Of a DNA stretch of 64,000 nucleotides, positions 60,401-64,000 are shown piece by piece. The stretch is taken from assembly GCA_964019055.1 (NCBI GenBank), contig CAXHSA010000070.1, positions 41,599 to 105,598 on the forward strand, written 5' to 3'. The notes beneath the pieces are model-generated. The model saw only the letters and a program-made list of their open reading frames with translations, did not search any database and was not told the origin of the DNA. Each line of letters starts with the position of its first letter. Positions within the stretch are counted from its first letter, which is position 1. A program made the position numbers and the translations under genes. This stretch comes from Anthopleura xanthogrammica (taxonomy: Eukaryota > Cnidaria > Anthozoa > Actiniaria > Actiniidae).

Positions 60401-63400
60401 GTTTTTGACACCCAAAATGTGCTTTTCTCGCCCAAAAGGTGCGTTTAGCAGTGAAAAAGTGGTGTTTTGGGCCAAAGAAAATTCTCAGCAAAATTCCAAT
60501 TTTGTCAGCAAAAAACAGTTTTTTTGACCAAAAAGCACCTTTTCTCAGCCAAAACCCCATTTTTTTTCGCCAAAACGTCGTGTTTTTATCTTGTGAGGTC
60601 TTTTCAGGAGCAAAAAGTGGTGGTTTCAGCAAACAGGTCCTACCGTCAGCGAAAAACCTAGTTTTGAGAGCCAAAATGGCCATTTTTCAGTTTTTTGGGC
60701 TAAAAAGGTTTTTTTTCTAGCAAAACAGTGTTTTTGACACCCAAAATGTGCTTTTCTCGCCCAAAAGGTGCGTTTAGCAGTGAAAAAGTGGTGTTTTGGG
60801 CCAAAGAAAATTCTCAGCAAAATTCCAATTTTGTCAGCAAAAAACAGTTTTTTTGACCAAAAAGCACCTTTTCTCAGCCAAAACCCCATTTTTTTTCGCC
60901 AAAACGTCGTGTTTTTATCTTGTGAGGTCTTTTCAGGAGCAAAAAGTGGTGGTTTCAGCAAACAGGTCCTACCGTCAGCGAAAAACCTAGTTTTGAGAGC
61001 CAAAATGGCCATTTTTCAGTTTTTTGGGCTAAAAAGGTTTTTTTTCTAGCAAAACAGTGTTTTTGACACCCAAAATGTGCTTTTCTCGCCCAAAAGGTGC
61101 GTTTAGCAGTGAAAAAGTGGTGTTTTGGGCCAAAGAAAATTCTCAGCAAAATTCCAATTTTGTCAGCAAAAAACAGTTTTTTTGACCAAAAAGCACCTTT
61201 TCTCAGCCAAAACCCCATTTTTTTTCGCCAAAACGTCGTGTTTTTATCTTGTGAGGTCTTTTCAGGAGCAAAAAGTGGTGGTTTCAGCAAACAGGTCCTA
61301 CCGTCAGCGAAAAACCTAGTTTTGAGAGCCAAAATGGCCATTTTTCAGTTTTTTGGGCTAAAAAGGTTTTTTTTCTAGCAAAACAGTGTTTTTGACACCC
61401 AAAATGTGCTTTTCTCGCCCAAAAGGTGCGTTTAGCAGTGAAAAAGTGGTGTTTTGGGCCAAAGAAAATTCTCAGCAAAATTCCAATTTTGTCAGCAAAA
61501 ACAGTTTTTTTGACCAAAAAGCACCTTTTCTCAGCCAAAACCCCATTTTTTTTCGCCAAAACGTCGTGTTTTTATCTTGTGAGGTCTTTTCAGGAGCAAA
61601 AAGTGGTGGTTTCAGCAAACAGGTCCTACCGTCAGCGAAAAACCTAGTTTTGAGAGCCAAAATGGCCATTTTTCAGTTTTTTGGGCTAAAAAGGTTTTTT
61701 TTCTAGCAAAACAGTGTTTTTGACACCCAAAATGTGCTTTTCTCGCCCAAAAGGTGCGTTTAGCAGTGAAAAAGTGGTGTTTTGGGCCAAAGAAAATTCT
61801 CAGCAAAATTCCAATTTTGTCAGCAAAAAACAGTTTTTTTGACCAAAAAGCACCTTTTCTCAGCCAAAACCCCATTTTTTTTCGCCAAAACGTCGTGTTT
61901 TTATCTTGTGAGGTCTTTTCAGGAGCAAAAAGTGGTGGTTTCAGCAAACAGGTCCTACCGTCAGCGAAAAACCTAGTTTTGAGAGCCAAAATGGCCATTT
62001 TTCAGTTTTTTGGGCTAAAAAGGTTTTTTTTCTAGCAAAACAGTGTTTTTGACACCCAAAATGTGCTTTTCTCGCCCAAAAGGTGCGTTTAGCAGTGAAA
62101 AAGTGGTGTTTTGGGCCAAAGAAAATTCTCAGCAAAATTCCAATTTTGTCAGCAAAAAACAGTTTTTTTGACCAAAAAGCACCTTTTCTCAGCCAAAACC
62201 CCATTTTTTTTCGCCAAAACGTCGTGTTTTTATCTTGTGAGGTCTTTTCAGGAGCAAAAAGTGGTGGTTTCAGCAAACAGGTCCTACCGTCAGCGAAAAA
62301 CCTAGTTTTGAGAGCCAAAATGGCCATTTTTCAGTTTTTTGGGCTAAAAAGGTTTTTTTTCTAGCAAAACAGTGTTTTTGACACCCAAAATGTGCTTTTC
62401 TCGCCCAAAAGGTGCGTTTAGCAGTGAAAAAGTGGTGTTTTGGGCCAAAGAAAATTCTCAGCAAAATTCCAATTTTGTCAGCAAAAAACAGTTTTTTGGA
62501 CCAAAAAGCACCTTTTCTCAGCCAAAACCCCATTTTTTTTCGCCAAAACGTCGTGTTTTTATCTTGTGAGGTCTTTTCAGGAGCAAAAAGTGGTGGTTTC
62601 AGCAAACAGGTCCTACCGTCAGCGAAAAACCTAGTTTTGAGAGCCAAAATGGCCATTTTTCAGTTTTTTGGGCTAAAAAGGTTTTTTTTCTAGCAAAACA
62701 GTGTTTTTGACACCCAAAATGTGCTTTTCTCGCCCAAAAGGTGCGTTTAGCAGTGAAAAAGTGGTGTTTTGGGCCAAAGAAAATTCTCAGCAAAATTCCA
62801 ATTTTGTCAGCAAAAAACAGTTTTTTTGACCAAAAAGCACCTTTTCTCAGCCAAAACCCCATTTTTTTTCGCCAAAACGTCGTGTTTTTATCTTGTGAGG
62901 TCTTTTCAGGAGCAAAAAGTGGTGGTTTCAGCAAACAGGTCCTACCGTCAGCGAAAAACCTAGTTTTGAGAGCCAAAATGGCCATTTTTCAGTTTTTTGG
63001 GCTAAAAAGGTTTTTTTTCTAGCAAAACAGTGTTTTTGACACCCAAAATGTGCTTTTCTCGCCCAAAAGGTGCGTTTAGCAGTGAAAAAGTGGTGTTTTG
63101 GGCCAAAGAAAATTCTCAGCAAAATTCCAATTTTGTCAGCAAAAAACAGTTTTTTTGACCAAAAAGCACCTTTTCTCAGCCAAAACCCCATTTTTTTTCG
63201 CCAAAACGTCGTGTTTTTATCTTGTGAGGTCTTTTCAGGAGCAAAAAGTGGTGGTTTCAGCAAACAGGTCCTACCGTCAGCGAAAAACCTAGTTTTGAGA
63301 GCCAAAATGGCCATTTTTCAGTTTTTTGGGCTAAAAAGGTTTTTTTTCTAGCAAAACAGTGTTTTTGACACCCAAAATGTGCTTTTCTCGCCCAAAAGGT

Positions 63401-64000
63401 GCGTTTAGCAGTGAAAAAGTGGTGTTTTGGGCCAAAGAAAATTCTCAGCAAAATTCCAATTTTGTCAGCAAAAAACAGTTTTTTTGACCAAAAAGCACCT
63501 TTTCTCAGCCAAAACCCCATTTTTTTTCGCCAAAACGTCGTGTTTTTATCTTGTGAGGTCTTTTCAGGAGCAAAAAGTGGTGGTTTCAGCAAACAGGTCC
63601 TACCGTCAGCGAAAAACCTAGTTTTGAGAGCCAAAATGGCCATTTTTCAGTTTTTTGGGCTAAAAAGGTTTTTTTTCTAGCAAAACAGTGTTTTTGACAC
63701 CCAAAATGTGCTTTTCTCGCCCAAAAGGTGCGTTTAGCAGTGAAAAAGTGGTGTTTTGGGCCAAAGAAAATTCTCAGCAAAATTCCAATTTTGTCAGCAA
63801 AAAACAGTTTTTTTGACCAAAAAGCACCTTTTCTCAGCCAAAACCCCATTTTTTTTCGCCAAAACGTCGTGTTTTTATCTTGTGAGGTCTTTTCAGGAGC
63901 AAAAAGTGGTGGTTTCAGCAAACAGGTCCTACCGTCAGCGAAAAACCTAGTTTTGAGAGCCAAAATGGCCATTTTTCAGTTTTTTGGGCTAAAAAGGTTT
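57437..64000. repeat. Most homogeneous part of the array (TTTTTTTGACC form)
   Basis: Every monomer here except 62372 has the seven-T, single-G form. Seven consecutive copies from 59083 to 61385 appear identical over their full length. Scattered private changes occur only in 57437-59082, at 61386 (one A fewer) and at 62372. The region runs off the right edge, so the homogeneous domain may be much larger. Confidence 0.75.

Larger units (their letters stand above)
1014..64000. repeat. Satellite DNA array, 329-bp monomer, 191 full copies plus a partial, open at right edge
   Basis: From ACAG at 1014 every base recurs at +329 (for example 1014/1343). The landmark CAGGTCCTACCGTCAGCG appears once per monomer to the right edge. 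Summing all length variants gives 190 periods between the landmark at 1125 and that at 63586, with a net change of -49 bp. Complete monomers therefore run 1014-63803, and 63804-64000 is a partial copy. All copies have the same orientation and no insertion interrupts them. Most are exactly 329 bp. Others are 327, 328, 330 or 331 bp, nearly always through a gained or lost base in an A- or T-run, and one is 269 bp. Differences between copies are few (0-3 typical by eye). The length is close to two nucleosome repeats. Frames of 64-128 codons recur in each monomer on both strands but are not genes. Confidence 0.98.

Noticed and set aside
1014..64000. CRISPR-like array
   Set aside because: There are no spacers: the whole 329-bp unit is conserved, and the sequence is eukaryotic satellite.
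1014..64000. rDNA, 5S, tRNA or histone tandem gene array
   Set aside because: The monomer contains no recognisable rRNA, tRNA or histone sequence and no Pol III B box, and many T-runs would stop Pol III.
1014..64000. Assembly artefact made by copying one consensus monomer
   Set aside because: Linked variants in ordered blocks, rare private changes and a microhomology deletion look biological. Single-base T-run length changes could still be sequencing errors.

Overview
The window is eukaryotic, non-coding, repeat-dominated DNA. The leftmost 1 kb holds decayed mobile-element fragments. From 1014 to the right edge it is one uninterrupted tandem satellite array. The flank contains the 3' end of a non-LTR (LINE) retrotransposon, and possibly the broken start of a transposon-derived integrase-like gene. 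That combination is typical of marine invertebrate genomes such as cnidarians. The clade is an inference from style of sequence, not proven by anything in the window. Nothing bacterial or viral is visible, and I find no intact host gene.

Layout. 1-130: a short minisatellite with a 23-bp unit. 131-178: nothing recognisable. 179-402: a 25-bp perfect inverted repeat (179-203 and 378-402) enclosing a 44-codon open frame that starts at 198 and breaks by a one-base frameshift near 320. 404-736: the last 110 codons of a LINE reverse-transcriptase ORF, cut off on its 5' side. 737-1013: the probable LINE 3' UTR, with a hairpin at 842-880 and a short 9-bp repeat at 973-992.

1014-64000: a head-to-tail satellite with a 329-bp period. 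I count 191 complete monomers (1014-63803) plus a 197-bp partial copy. The count was checked by summing every monomer length change from landmark to landmark (net -49 bp over 190 periods). Copies are nearly identical, usually 0-3 differences from the common form by eye. The monomer is itself made of degenerate 20-21 bp subrepeats in which A-tracts and T-tracts alternate about every 10 bp, so the whole array should be intrinsically curved or strongly nucleosome-phasing DNA.

Marker variants in the monomers show layered higher-order structure. There is a duplicated 5-mer (17.35-20.64 kb) and a block copied 12 monomers away (40.05-41.70 and 44.00-45.65 kb). A marked dimer recurs four times between 43.3 and 52.8 kb. 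Several variants are confined to local neighbourhoods, and the right end is very homogeneous. The array continues beyond the window. The many open reading frames inside it come from the subrepeat composition. The 329-bp period is not a multiple of three and frames are open on both strands, so I annotate none as genes.

Monomer blocks below are counted from the landmark GTGTTTTTGACACCC (first at 1227) unless stated otherwise.
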